Assembly (NCBI GenBank): GCA_947497195.1
Contig: CANMGM010000101.1
Coordinates: 1-7,925 of the forward strand
Length of the DNA: 7,925 nt
Source: Bacteroidota bacterium
Lineage (GTDB): Bacteria; Bacteroidota; Bacteroidia; M30B66
Direction: 5' to 3'
Part shown: positions 1 through 6,837 of the stretch, piece after piece
Position numbering within the stretch: position 1 is the first letter of the stretch
Layout: every line of letters begins with the position of its first letter
The notes under the pieces: model-generated
Seen by the model: the letters and a program-made list of their open reading frames with translations, nothing else
Told to the model about the DNA's origin: nothing
The model's database searches: none
Translations under genes and position numbers: made by a program

Positions 1-75
1 AGCGATAAAAGATCAAAAAGCAATAAGCCCAATCCAGCAGGAAACAAAGGGCGAAATAGATCTGGTAAAAGATAG
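1..75 (+). CDS. C-terminal tail of a gene cut by the left edge (basic, low-complexity)
   Basis: Frame 1 is open from the first base to a TAG at 73-75 and encodes 24 residues rich in Lys, Arg, Ser, Asn and Gly, ending in RSGKR. Such basic disordered tails are common at the C-terminus of Bacteroidota DEAD-box RNA helicases and other RNA-binding proteins, but 24 residues cannot identify the family. Support for a real coding end is that base composition turns sharply AT-rich just after the TAG. The competing frame 2 is also open to about position 117, but it runs into the AT-rich stretch and gives an unremarkable peptide. No clear terminator follows. The function is not assigned. Confidence 0.4.
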   Translation, partial: SDKRSKSNKPNPAGNKGRNRSGKR

Positions 76-428
76 TTTTTGTATTCTGCTATGTAAATTT
101 TCAATATTATTTTTCTGACTTTATTGCTTAATCTATTTTTATTGAATTGGCTAAATCAATGCTCAGTTGATTTAAATAAAAATAAGGCAACGCATTGCGC
201 GGTTGAAAACTTAACAAAAATACTTTAAGCAAAGGTTGTGCAACGCTAACAATATGAATATTTTAATGCAAATACCTGACATTTTCCTTATGCACAACCC
301 GAAGTACTAAATTGTCCTCCAGCACTGAATCTAAAACGAAGCACAAACCTTAATTAAGAATTGCACATGCTTTTTGCCTATACGCTGTTGAACGCAGCAT
401 AATCTTAATTTGTTGCCAACTCAAAATA
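76..428. other. AT-rich non-coding stretch
   Basis: I see no credible gene on either strand. The stretch contains an 8-bp AT-rich hairpin (152-159 with 167-174, 7-base loop) that has no T-tract on either side. It also contains a 9-bp inverted repeat (234-242 GGTTGTGCA with 291-299 TGCACAACC). The attC-like site described separately lies around 384-398. The minus-strand core GTTAGCG at 250-244 could be the far end of that site. Confidence 0.5.
384..398 (-). repeat. attC-like half-site downstream of the pentapeptide gene
   Basis: On the minus strand this reads GCTGC-GTTC-AACAGC, starting about 36 bases after the pentapeptide stop codon. GTTCAAC fits the RYYYAAC consensus of the outer (R'') box of an integron attC site. 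The same arrangement, C(A/T)GC-RYYY-AACAGC followed by RTAT and then AAAGC, occurs after the DUF2490 gene at 964-978. A partner GTTRRRY box is not clear; GTTAGCG at 250-244 on the minus strand is the nearest candidate and misfits at the sixth and seventh positions. The assignment is tentative. Confidence 0.25.
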
Positions 429-695
429 TTAAAGCTTTTTAACTCCTGTTAAATCTGCTCCATCTAAATTGGTCCATTCTAAATTAGTTCCCTGTAGTTT
501 AGCTTCGCTTAAATTTGCGCAACTGAGATTAGTTCCTCCCAGATTAACCCTTTGGAGGTTTGCCTTGCGAAGATTGGCTCCGCTTAAATCTAAGTTTGAT
601 AAATCAACATCGCGTAAGTCTGCTCCTTGCAAATTTAAAGGCTTCGTCGCCAATGCTATTAGCCTTACAACATCTGATCTAGTTAAGTCTGCCAT
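429..695 (-). CDS. Small pentapeptide-repeat protein
   Basis: The product has 88 residues. About residues 20-84 are an almost unbroken run of A(D/N)LXX pentapeptides, with units such as ADLRD, VDLSN, LDLSG, ANLRK and ANLQR, roughly 13 in all. Such repeats fold as a right-handed quadrilateral beta-helix; 13 units would make a little over three coils. The short N-terminal part (residues 1-19, beginning MADLTRSDVVRLIALA) resembles the helical cap seen before pentapeptide repeats in other bacteria. There is no signal peptide or membrane segment, so the protein is probably cytoplasmic. Some family members (Qnr, MfpA) mimic DNA and bind gyrase, but most have no known role and nothing here points to gyrase. 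The ATG at 695 was chosen because the family-like cap begins there. An in-frame ATG at 785 would add 30 residues with no recognisable feature. It is isolated, with attC-like motifs on both sides. Confidence 0.8.
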   Translation of the reverse strand: MADLTRSDVVRLIALATKPLNLQGADLRDVDLSNLDLSGANLRKANLQRVNLGGTNLSCANLSEAKLQGTNLEWTNLDGADLTGVKKL

Positions 696-1029
696 ATTTT
701 GATTTTGTATTGTTTTAGAAGTTGTTTTTAAATAATTCCTCAATGGAAATGCTAAATCTGTTAATAAGACTTTTCGGTTACGCAATGCTTTTTTTAGCTT
801 CTAGCCTCCACTTTTATTTAACAAAAATAAAAAAACTCATATCATTTTGTTTCCTAACCGAAGATTATAAATTTAAACTCTTCAAAGTTAAACAACAGAT
901 AATTTGGAGATTCGGAATTTTAAAATATTTTCGAACTCGCGGCAACAGCTTTATATAGGATATGCTGTTAGGTGCTGGCGTTCTTGTCAAACTTAGGGTA
1001 TCAACAATTTGTCTTTTCATTTAGTTCGT
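696..1029. other. Intergenic stretch between two minus-strand genes
   Basis: The stretch is strongly AT-rich. It separates the pentapeptide gene from the upstream DUF2490 gene and must hold the promoter of the former, although I cannot point to a good TAnnTTTG element. It contains a 6-bp inverted repeat, AACAGC at 944-949 with GCTGTT at 964-969 (14-base loop), which is part of the attC-like site. Minus-strand GTTAGGA (858-852) and GTTAAAT (822-816) are possible partner boxes. An open frame on the + strand (722-958) has hydrophobic low-complexity content and no family resemblance, so it is not called. Confidence 0.5.
964..978 (-). repeat. attC-like half-site downstream of the DUF2490 gene
   Basis: On the minus strand this reads CCAGC-ACCT-AACAGC, about 56 bases after the DUF2490 stop. 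ACCTAAC is an exact RYYYAAC box. The AACAGC at its end pairs with GCTGTT at minus-strand 949-944. A second box, GTTAGGA (minus 858-852), is complementary to CCTAAC over six bases and would give an element of 122 bases, within the usual attC size range, but its last base departs from GTTRRRY. It matches the motif after the pentapeptide gene. Without a folding model this remains a candidate. Confidence 0.25.
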
Positions 1030-1752
1030 TTAGTTGTCTTTGATGTCTGTGTCAATAGATTTATTTAGTGCTGTCCTTTGAAACAATTCTATAAAATAGC
1101 CTATTTGTAAAAAATCACGACCGGTTTCGTCATTTATTTTGTAGTCGAACTGATGTAAATAACCAATTTGTATTGTTGTCGCTTTTGATGGTTTGTAATT
1201 AAATGCAAGTAACATTCTATTTCTTTCAAAATAAGGTTCCTTATCAGTAAAAAACATTTCATTACTTGCACTAACTTGAAATGGTTTGTATTCGTTTTGT
1301 TCATTCCCAAATGGGTAAGAAATACCAAGTCTATAACGAAAACGGTTGCGGTAGCGATTGCTTGTAAATCGCAATTCTGCACGATAACGTTGTTCTATTT
1401 TAAATTTGCCGATTGATTGAAAAAGAATAAACTGAGGCCAAAGTCTAAATTCATCATTATTTTTTGGTAAAACAAAATCTCCACCTTCTTTATAAGTTTG
1501 GTAACTTCCTACACCTAAAGTCAGTTTTACATTTTTATGAACTTTATAGTTGATTCCGCCCTTATATTCATAATAGTGAAAGTTGCTATAAAATTTTAAC
1601 GAACGTAATTGTGCTTCGCCAAAAAAACTCAATTTTTCATCAAGATTATATTTTACATTCAGAATATTCCAACTGCCAAGGTCAATAGTCTGTGCAGATA
1701 GCCTATTCATGGATAAACACAACCCAATTGTGATTAGAAATAATATCCTCAT
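1030..1752 (-). CDS. DUF2490 family outer-membrane beta-barrel protein
   Basis: The product has 240 residues. A signal peptide covers residues 1-20 (hydrophobic MRILFLITIGLCLSM, cleavage likely at SA|Q after residue 20). The mature protein starts with an LGSWN segment and continues as alternating polar and aromatic strands rich in Tyr, Phe and Arg. The segment around FKIEQRYRAELRF, followed by NRFRYRLG, is characteristic of DUF2490, a family common in Bacteroidota and about this length. The protein is predicted to sit in the outer membrane as a small barrel; no substrate or function is established for the family. The ATG at 1752 gives a complete signal peptide, and a promoter-like element lies about 23 bases upstream. 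The gene is much more AT-rich than the genes after 2416 and stands alone, which suggests it was acquired with the surrounding AT-rich segment. Confidence 0.85.
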   Translation of the reverse strand: MRILFLITIGLCLSMNRLSAQTIDLGSWNILNVKYNLDEKLSFFGEAQLRSLKFYSNFHYYEYKGGINYKVHKNVKLTLGVGSYQTYKEGGDFVLPKNNDEFRLWPQFILFQSIGKFKIEQRYRAELRFTSNRYRNRFRYRLGISYPFGNEQNEYKPFQVSASNEMFFTDKEPYFERNRMLLAFNYKPSKATTIQIGYLHQFDYKINDETGRDFLQIGYFIELFQRTALNKSIDTDIKDN

Positions 1753-1774
1753 TTAATTGAATCTTTTTTTTTAT

Positions 1775-1782
1775 GAAAGTAA
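1775..1782 (-). promoter_or_regulatory. Possible promoter -7 element for the DUF2490 gene
   Basis: The minus strand reads TTACTTTC, similar to the Bacteroidota -7 consensus TAnnTTTG with two mismatches, and is followed 22 bases later by the DUF2490 start codon. No convincing TTTG -33 box lies upstream, so this is a weak call. Confidence 0.25.
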
Positions 1783-1981
1783 GGGGATTTTTACTTCTGT
1801 CATATTTATTTTTTACGTCTGTTTGGTCGTTGTTGTGTCGTTCGCTACGCTTCTGACGAATGTTTTGTAATAAAATGATAATGAATCATATATTAAGATG
1901 AAAACGTTAGCTTCGGAAATCATTTCTGTGGCCGGAAAAGGCGGGATTACACATAATGTTTTGTAGATTTTGGAAGAAGCG

Positions 1982-2006
1982 GATTGCGAAACGCAATCTT
2001 TCTTTT
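1982..2006 (+). terminator. Intrinsic terminator-like hairpin
   Basis: A perfect 7-bp stem, GATTGCG (1982-1988) with CGCAATC (1992-1998), closes a three-base AAA loop and is followed by TTTCTTTT (1999-2006). An extra G-T wobble at 1981/1999 is possible. The T-tract lies only on the + side, so it would stop rightward transcription. No complete gene lies upstream on the + strand, only a 22-codon stub. It may be a leftover of a decayed gene, the end of a small RNA, or a block to leftward-region read-through into the 2416 gene. Confidence 0.45.
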
Positions 2007-2389
2007 AAGAATGCTGCTTCGTAAATTTCCACTCATTGTTGTCATTTTTTTAATTGTTATCGATTTGTTTTTTTTCACAAAAATAATGTTATTCTAGTAA
2101 AACTTGCCGCTAACTCATTTATACCCGCTGAACAATTCCAAAACCCAATTGCAAACTACGCCCTTCCCTCACGAATTCATAGCATAAGTTTTCAACATAA
2201 CCCTTCCTTGGAGCCAGACGTTTATTCCAAGATTTACAAAAATCCACTCCAAAGCCATCTCTGCGCTTCTTTTTCACTTTATAATAAAGCGATAACTTCA
2301 ACTTTCTTGTAAACTCGGCCTGAAGTCAATTTCATATCCATTAGCATAAATGTTTCAAACAAATTAATTCTTCTCAAATGCCCTTTTTG

Positions 2390-2397
2390 TACCTTTC
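2390..2397 (+). promoter_or_regulatory. Probable promoter -7 element of the T9SS cargo operon
   Basis: TACCTTTC matches the Bacteroidota -7 consensus TAnnTTTG except for the last base, and it sits in a T-rich context typical of these promoters. It ends 18 bases before the ATG at 2416, leaving a short leader. No clear TTG or TTTG -33 box is found about 20 bases upstream, so confidence is limited. It would drive the three + strand genes together if they form an operon. Confidence 0.35.
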
Positions 2398-2415
2398 CGC
2401 TTCAAATTAACGCAC

Positions 2416-5400
2416 ATGCGGCCGACCATTTTACCATCGTTTTTCGTGTTGCTTCTCGCCCAATTGCTTCATGCCGGGAACTCACCCAATGGATTTATAC
2501 CCAACAAAGGCCAATGGCCCGATGCCGTTCGCTATGCCATGGATGTGCAATCGGGAAAAGTGTTTTTAGAATCCGATGCTATAACGTATGTGTTTTACGA
2601 CGGCAAGGCATTGGAACGCCTACATGGCCACCATCACGAAAAAGACAACCATCCATCCGAAAGCATTGCGCATCATGCCTTGAGAATGAAGTTGCTCAAC
2701 GCATCTTCGGCTGTACTACAAGCCACTGATGCAGGAAAAACTACCTACAACTATTATTTGGGCAATAAACGAAAAAACTGGGCAAGCGGACTTAATGCAC
2801 ACCGTCAAGTTCAATACACAGAAATTTTCCCATCAACCGATTTAAAGGTTTACACGCACGAGCAGGGCATGAAGTACGATTTTATTTTGCGGCCCGGAGC
2901 AAATCCGAATGCGATTAAATGGATATACGAAGGCGCCGAATCGGCTCGATTAAAGGCCGGCACACTGGTTATTGGAACAAGCCTGGGCGAATTGGTCGAA
3001 CTTGCTCCGGTTGCTTGGCAGGAAACGCCTACCGGTCGCGTTGCTGTTGATTGCAGATTTACGCTAAACCAGGGTATCGCCGGATTCGACCTTGGCCATT
3101 ACAATCAAAACATACCGCTCATTATCGACCCACAAATTGTTTTTGCTACGTACTCGGGGTCGTTTTCCGACAACTGGGGATTTACGGCCACCTACGATCT
3201 GGCGGGCAATGGGTATTCGGGAGGCATTGTTTTCGGTGTAGATTTTCCGGTCTCGACTGGTGCTTACCAGGTACAGTTCGGCGGTGGTCAGCTCGATATC
3301 GGCATTCTTAAATATTCGCCCGATGGTACACAGGGATTGTACGTTACATTCATAGGTGGATCCGACATGGAGCTTCCCCACAGTCTCATTGCAAACGAAT
3401 ACGGCGAATTAATCATTTTCGGCACTACGGGATCTTCCAATTTTCCGGTAACGGCAGGCGCTTACAAAACCGACTTTACCGGCGGACCACCAACTACATT
3501 TGAGAACGGTTTTATTTCGGTTGCCAACGGAACCGATGTTTTTGTTTCACGGCTTTCGGCCGATGGCTCTGCATTGCTGGCCTCTACTTTTGCAGGCGGA
3601 AGCGGAAATGATGGTTTTAACAGTGCGTTTGATCTTGTTTTCAATTATGCCGATGAAATCCGCGGATCGGTTTGGGTCGATGAAGATAACAACATCTTCG
3701 TAGGCACAAGCACATCAAGCAGCGATATCCCAACCGCAAATAGCTATCAGCCTGCTTTTGGAGGTGGGTCGCAGGATGGCGTAATTTTCAAGTTCAGCGA
3801 AAACCTCAACCAATTGCTTTGGGCGAGTTATCTCGGCGGAAGTGGCGATGATGGCATTTTTTATCTGCATGTCGATAACGCACGGCAAATTGTCGTTACG
3901 GGCGGCACTACAAGTTCCGACTTCCCAATGGGTAACAATGCCTTTCAGTCTATTTACCAAGGCCAAACAGATGGTTTTGTAACACGCATCGATTCGTTAG
4001 GACAAACATTGATTGGTTCAACCTATATCGGAAGTAGTCTTTACGATCAATCGTATATTTCGGGATCCGATAAAGACAACAACATCTACCTTTTTGGGCA
4101 AACCAATGCAATTGGCGATGAGTTTGCACAAAACTCGCCTCTCGCTGTTACCGGTGGAAATCAATTCATCACGAAACTCGACCCACTCTTACAAAACAGA
4201 ATTTGGTCGACCACCTTTGGCAATGCAACAGGCCAGCCCGATATTTCGCCCACGGCTCTGCTTGTTGATGTTTGCGATAAAATTTATGTTTCAGGATGGG
4301 GAGGTTCGGTAAACCAGCTTGGTACCTTTACAACCGGACTTCCGGTAACAGCAGATGCGTTTCAAAGCACCACAGATGGCAGCGATTTTTACCTGTATGT
4401 AATCGATAACACTGCGCAAAATATCGAATACGCATCCTTCCTCGGAGGAACCAGCAGCCCTGATCATGTTGATGGCGGCACTTCGCGTTTCGATCGCAAA
4501 GGAATTATTTATCAGTCGATTTGTGCCAGTTGCGGCGGGCAGACCGATCTTCCGGTTAGCCCGGGAGCCTTCTCCCCCACCAACAATTCTACAAATTGCA
4601 ACAATGCCTTAATTAAGTTTGATTTTGAAGTACCGCTCACCATTTCTTCCTTCGTAAATAACAACGACCCCGTAGGCTGCGCACCATACACCGTTTCGTT
4701 CAACAATACCAGCATCAATGCCGAAACATTTAGTTGGCGCATCGGCGAAACAGAGGTCGGCAACGACGAAGATCTTGAATACACGTTTGAACAGGGGGGC
4801 ACATACGAGGTAACGCTTATCACCTTTTCGGATGCGACATGCAACCTCAGCGACACTGTTTCGCTTACTGTTAGCGTAATTGGTGATATTGAAGCCAATC
4901 TCGATTCGCTCGAAGGATGCATCGGAAGCGCGTTAACACTTGGTACACTTGAACTATCAAATCCATATTACACCTTCCAGTGGTCGCCAACAACGGGCAT
5001 GAACGATCCCGAAGCCGGACAACCATCTATTAACATCGAAGGCGATATTCTCTATAAATTAATCGTAACGCTCGAGCAATGCTCCGACACACTTTACCAG
5101 CAGGTTAGTGCGCTCGGCGGACTTCGCGAACAGCTTGATACTGCCGTTGTTTGTTTATTTGATGCTGCACCGATTGGCCTTACCGAACCTTATGCTACAG
5201 GTGCGCAATACACCTGGCAGCCTGCCGATTTATTAAGCAATACCAACACATTCAACCCTTTGTTCGATGCTCAGACTGCCATGGATTACACCATTCTGGT
5301 TACACTTCCCGATGGATGCACCGATACGCTTGATTTACACGTAAACACACGAACTGAATCGTTCGATGCGGGGCCCGATTTGAACGTATGCGCAGGACAA

Positions 5401-6141
5401 GCAATTGCCATTGGAATAACCGATAGTACCAACGAATTTAGTTATGTGTGGACTCCAGGAAACATCTTAAACGATTCTACACTAGCCAACCCGCTTGCAA
5501 CGCTCGAGAGTTCAACGCAATTCACCGTTTTTCGAATTCCAAATGCAGCCAGCGAGAACTGCCCGGGCGAAGGTGAGCTAACCATAAACGTAGTAGCTAA
5601 GCCGCTTGCTGCTTTTTCGACCCAGATAGACCTCGGTTGCGACGGCGTTTCGGTGAGCATTATCGATTCTGCGTCCGGCTATACGGAATTGATCTACGAA
5701 GTTAATGATGAAGTAGTTCCCGCAAGCAGCATTCAGCAACTCGAATTCCCTTATTCCGATAGTTTAACAATTCTTCAGGTGGCCATAAACGGCGAATGCC
5801 GCGACACACTTGCATTTACGACTTATATCAATGCGCTCGAAAGTTACTACGATGAGAATAGCAGCAACGTGTTTTCTCCCAATAACGATGGCTTAAACGA
5901 TTGCTTCAGTCCGGCGCTATCACTCAAAGACAATGTACTAGTTACAGATTTTCTTCCCTGTTCAGACCTTTATGTGTACGACCGTTGGGGAAGGCTTATT
6001 TATGCCAGTCTGGAAGTCGAATCAACAGCTTGCTGGGATGGAAATACGAAAGCCGGAAATCCTTGCGACGAGGGCGTTTATTATTTTGTGTACCGTTTTA
6101 AAGGCGATGAAAAAGAAGGTATCGTTCACCTGAGAAGATAA
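2416..6141 (+). CDS. T9SS-secreted multidomain protein: DUF7948, SBBP propeller, PKD/Ig-like domains, gliding-motility-type C-terminal sorting domain
   Basis: The product has 1241 residues and is complete. A signal peptide covers residues 1-20 (LLHA|GN). Residues about 25-238 form a DUF7948 domain, starting FIPNKGQWPDAVRYA and ending at IIDPQIVFATYS. It has a His-rich loop at 70-87. Seven SBBP-type repeats follow to about residue 740. Their DFPV-like motifs begin near residues 276, 342, 437, 502, 573, 641 and 711, and their strands end in forms such as ASYLGGSGDDG, so a seven-bladed propeller is likely. The last blades carry CASC (703-706). A PKD domain follows (about 745-822), then three Ig-like repeats whose core Trp residues (856, 934, 1012) are exactly 78 apart, then one more PKD-like segment. 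Residues 1151-1241 are the type B sorting domain (TIGR04131/CHU_C), with NVFSPNNDGLND, YDRWG, CWDG and GVYYFVYRF. The protein should cross the outer membrane by T9SS and reach the surface or medium; an adhesive role is inference. The M15 gene follows after three bases. Confidence 0.95.
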   Translation: MRPTILPSFFVLLLAQLLHAGNSPNGFIPNKGQWPDAVRYAMDVQSGKVFLESDAITYVFYDGKALERLHGHHHEKDNHPSESIAHHALRMKLLNASSAVLQATDAGKTTYNYYLGNKRKNWASGLNAHRQVQYTEIFPSTDLKVYTHEQGMKYDFILRPGANPNAIKWIYEGAESARLKAGTLVIGTSLGELVELAPVAWQETPTGRVAVDCRFTLNQGIAGFDLGHYNQNIPLIIDPQIVFATYSGSFSDNWGFTATYDLAGNGYSGGIVFGVDFPVSTGAYQVQFGGGQLDIGILKYSPDGTQGLYVTFIGGSDMELPHSLIANEYGELIIFGTTGSSNFPVTAGAYKTDFTGGPPTTFENGFISVANGTDVFVSRLSADGSALLASTFAGGSGNDGFNSAFDLVFNYADEIRGSVWVDEDNNIFVGTSTSSSDIPTANSYQPAFGGGSQDGVIFKFSENLNQLLWASYLGGSGDDGIFYLHVDNARQIVVTGGTTSSDFPMGNNAFQSIYQGQTDGFVTRIDSLGQTLIGSTYIGSSLYDQSYISGSDKDNNIYLFGQTNAIGDEFAQNSPLAVTGGNQFITKLDPLLQNRIWSTTFGNATGQPDISPTALLVDVCDKIYVSGWGGSVNQLGTFTTGLPVTADAFQSTTDGSDFYLYVIDNTAQNIEYASFLGGTSSPDHVDGGTSRFDRKGIIYQSICASCGGQTDLPVSPGAFSPTNNSTNCNNALIKFDFEVPLTISSFVNNNDPVGCAPYTVSFNNTSINAETFSWRIGETEVGNDEDLEYTFEQGGTYEVTLITFSDATCNLSDTVSLTVSVIGDIEANLDSLEGCIGSALTLGTLELSNPYYTFQWSPTTGMNDPEAGQPSINIEGDILYKLIVTLEQCSDTLYQQVSALGGLREQLDTAVVCLFDAAPIGLTEPYATGAQYTWQPADLLSNTNTFNPLFDAQTAMDYTILVTLPDGCTDTLDLHVNTRTESFDAGPDLNVCAGQAIAIGITDSTNEFSYVWTPGNILNDSTLANPLATLESSTQFTVFRIPNAASENCPGEGELTINVVAKPLAAFSTQIDLGCDGVSVSIIDSASGYTELIYEVNDEVVPASSIQQLEFPYSDSLTILQVAINGECRDTLAFTTYINALESYYDENSSNVFSPNNDGLNDCFSPALSLKDNVLVTDFLPCSDLYVYDRWGRLIYASLEVESTACWDGNTKAGNPCDEGVYYFVYRFKGDEKEGIVHLRR

Positions 6142-6144
6142 AGT

Positions 6145-6813
6145 ATGGAAATTACGAAAGATTGGCTTCTTGGGAAAATCAATCCCGCCACACATCCTGA
6201 ATTTGCCGAGGTTCCTCTGCATTTATGCGACGAACCGGGGCACTATCTCCTTAAGCCTGTGCTCGAAGCGTGGATTAAGTTGTACACGCTTGCCGAAGAA
6301 TCGGGTATTGAACTAAAAATCATATCATCGACGCGCACGTTTGAGCGACAAAAGGCTATTTGGGAAAACAAATGGTTCGGAAGAACGTTGACGAATGGCA
6401 TCGACCTCAGCCAAACAACCTACAACGACGAAGAAAAGGCTTCGGAAATTCTTAAATATTCGGCTATGCCCGGAACATCGCGGCACCATTGGGGCACCGA
6501 CCTCGATTTTAACTCTGTTGAAAATGATTATTTCAAAACAGAAAAGGGATTTAAAGAATACATTTGGCTGAAGCTTAGTGCGGGGAATTATGGCTTTTGC
6601 AGGCCATACTGCGATATGTCAGCACGTGAAAACAAAGGATATCAGGAAGAACAATGGCATTGGACTTTCTTTCCGCTCTCGCGTTCGTTCAGAAAGGCCT
6701 ACCTTGAAACAATCCGCTATGCAGATATAACAGGGTTTGAAGGTTCACATACAGCCCAAGAGCTGCATATTTTTGAGGATTATGTTGATGGCATTTCGAA
6801 TTGCTGCAGATAA
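6145..6813 (+). CDS. M15 family metallopeptidase (VanY-like D-alanyl-D-alanine carboxypeptidase)
   Basis: The product has 222 residues. The zinc-site motif SxHxxGxDxD is present as S112-R-H114-HWGTD-L-D121, and the second motif ExWH as E169-Q-W171-H172-W. H114, D121 and H172 are the expected zinc ligands and E169 the expected catalytic base, so the enzyme looks intact. The family cleaves D-Ala-D-Ala or other D,D peptide bonds of peptidoglycan precursors or stem peptides. The upstream segment STRTFERQKAIWENKW is also typical of M15 proteins of Bacteroidota. What is odd is the N-terminus: it begins directly with MEITKDWLLGKINP, with no signal peptide or lipobox, and an in-frame TAA lies two codons before the ATG, so no longer start exists. 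The enzyme may act in the cytoplasm or be exported another way. It sits three bases after the T9SS cargo gene, so the two are almost certainly cotranscribed. Confidence 0.9.
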   Translation: MEITKDWLLGKINPATHPEFAEVPLHLCDEPGHYLLKPVLEAWIKLYTLAEESGIELKIISSTRTFERQKAIWENKWFGRTLTNGIDLSQTTYNDEEKASEILKYSAMPGTSRHHWGTDLDFNSVENDYFKTEKGFKEYIWLKLSAGNYGFCRPYCDMSARENKGYQEEQWHWTFFPLSRSFRKAYLETIRYADITGFEGSHTAQELHIFEDYVDGISNCCR

Positions 6814-6837
6814 CAAATAAATTTGTTGAATCTGCCA

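Larger units (their letters stand above)
1753..2415. other. Long intergenic region between divergent genes
   Basis: These 663 bases separate the minus-strand DUF2490 gene from the + strand T9SS cargo gene. I see promoter-like elements next to both genes, a terminator-like hairpin at 1982-2006 and a 22-codon + strand stub (1898-1966) with no recognised homology. A minus-strand open frame of 60 codons (2119-2301) ends five bases from a GTTAGCG core at 2114-2108; I do not recognise its product and doubt it is translated. The region is AT-rich up to about 2100 and changes gradually after that, so the edge of the AT-rich segment may lie near 2100. Confidence 0.5.

Noticed and set aside
152..174. 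8-bp hairpin TAAATCAA/TTGATTTA as a terminator for the left-edge gene
   Set aside because: The stem is almost all A-T, and no T-tract follows on either strand.
234..299. 9-bp inverted repeat GGTTGTGCA/TGCACAACC
   Set aside because: With a 48-base loop and no neighbouring structure, an arm of this length is expected about by chance in a few hundred bases.
722..958. + strand open frame of 78 codons in the intergenic stretch before the pentapeptide gene
   Set aside because: AT-rich, low-complexity hydrophobic and basic product with no family resemblance; it overlaps the promoter region of the opposite-strand gene and the attC-like site.
2119..2301. 60-codon minus-strand open frame
   Set aside because: I do not recognise the product, there is no start-site signal, and it overlaps no conserved domain. 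Kept only as context for the GTTAGCG junction.
3064..4922. Long open frames antisense to the T9SS protein gene (for example 3064-3381 and 4512-4922 on the minus strand)
   Set aside because: They lie wholly inside a well-supported coding sequence and their products show no family features; they are shadows of its codon pattern.
6812..6827. AACAAA-TAAA-TTTGTT palindrome between the peptidase and deacylase genes
   Set aside because: Overlaps the stop codon, is A-T only apart from one pair, and has no T-tract, so it is unlikely to terminate transcription.
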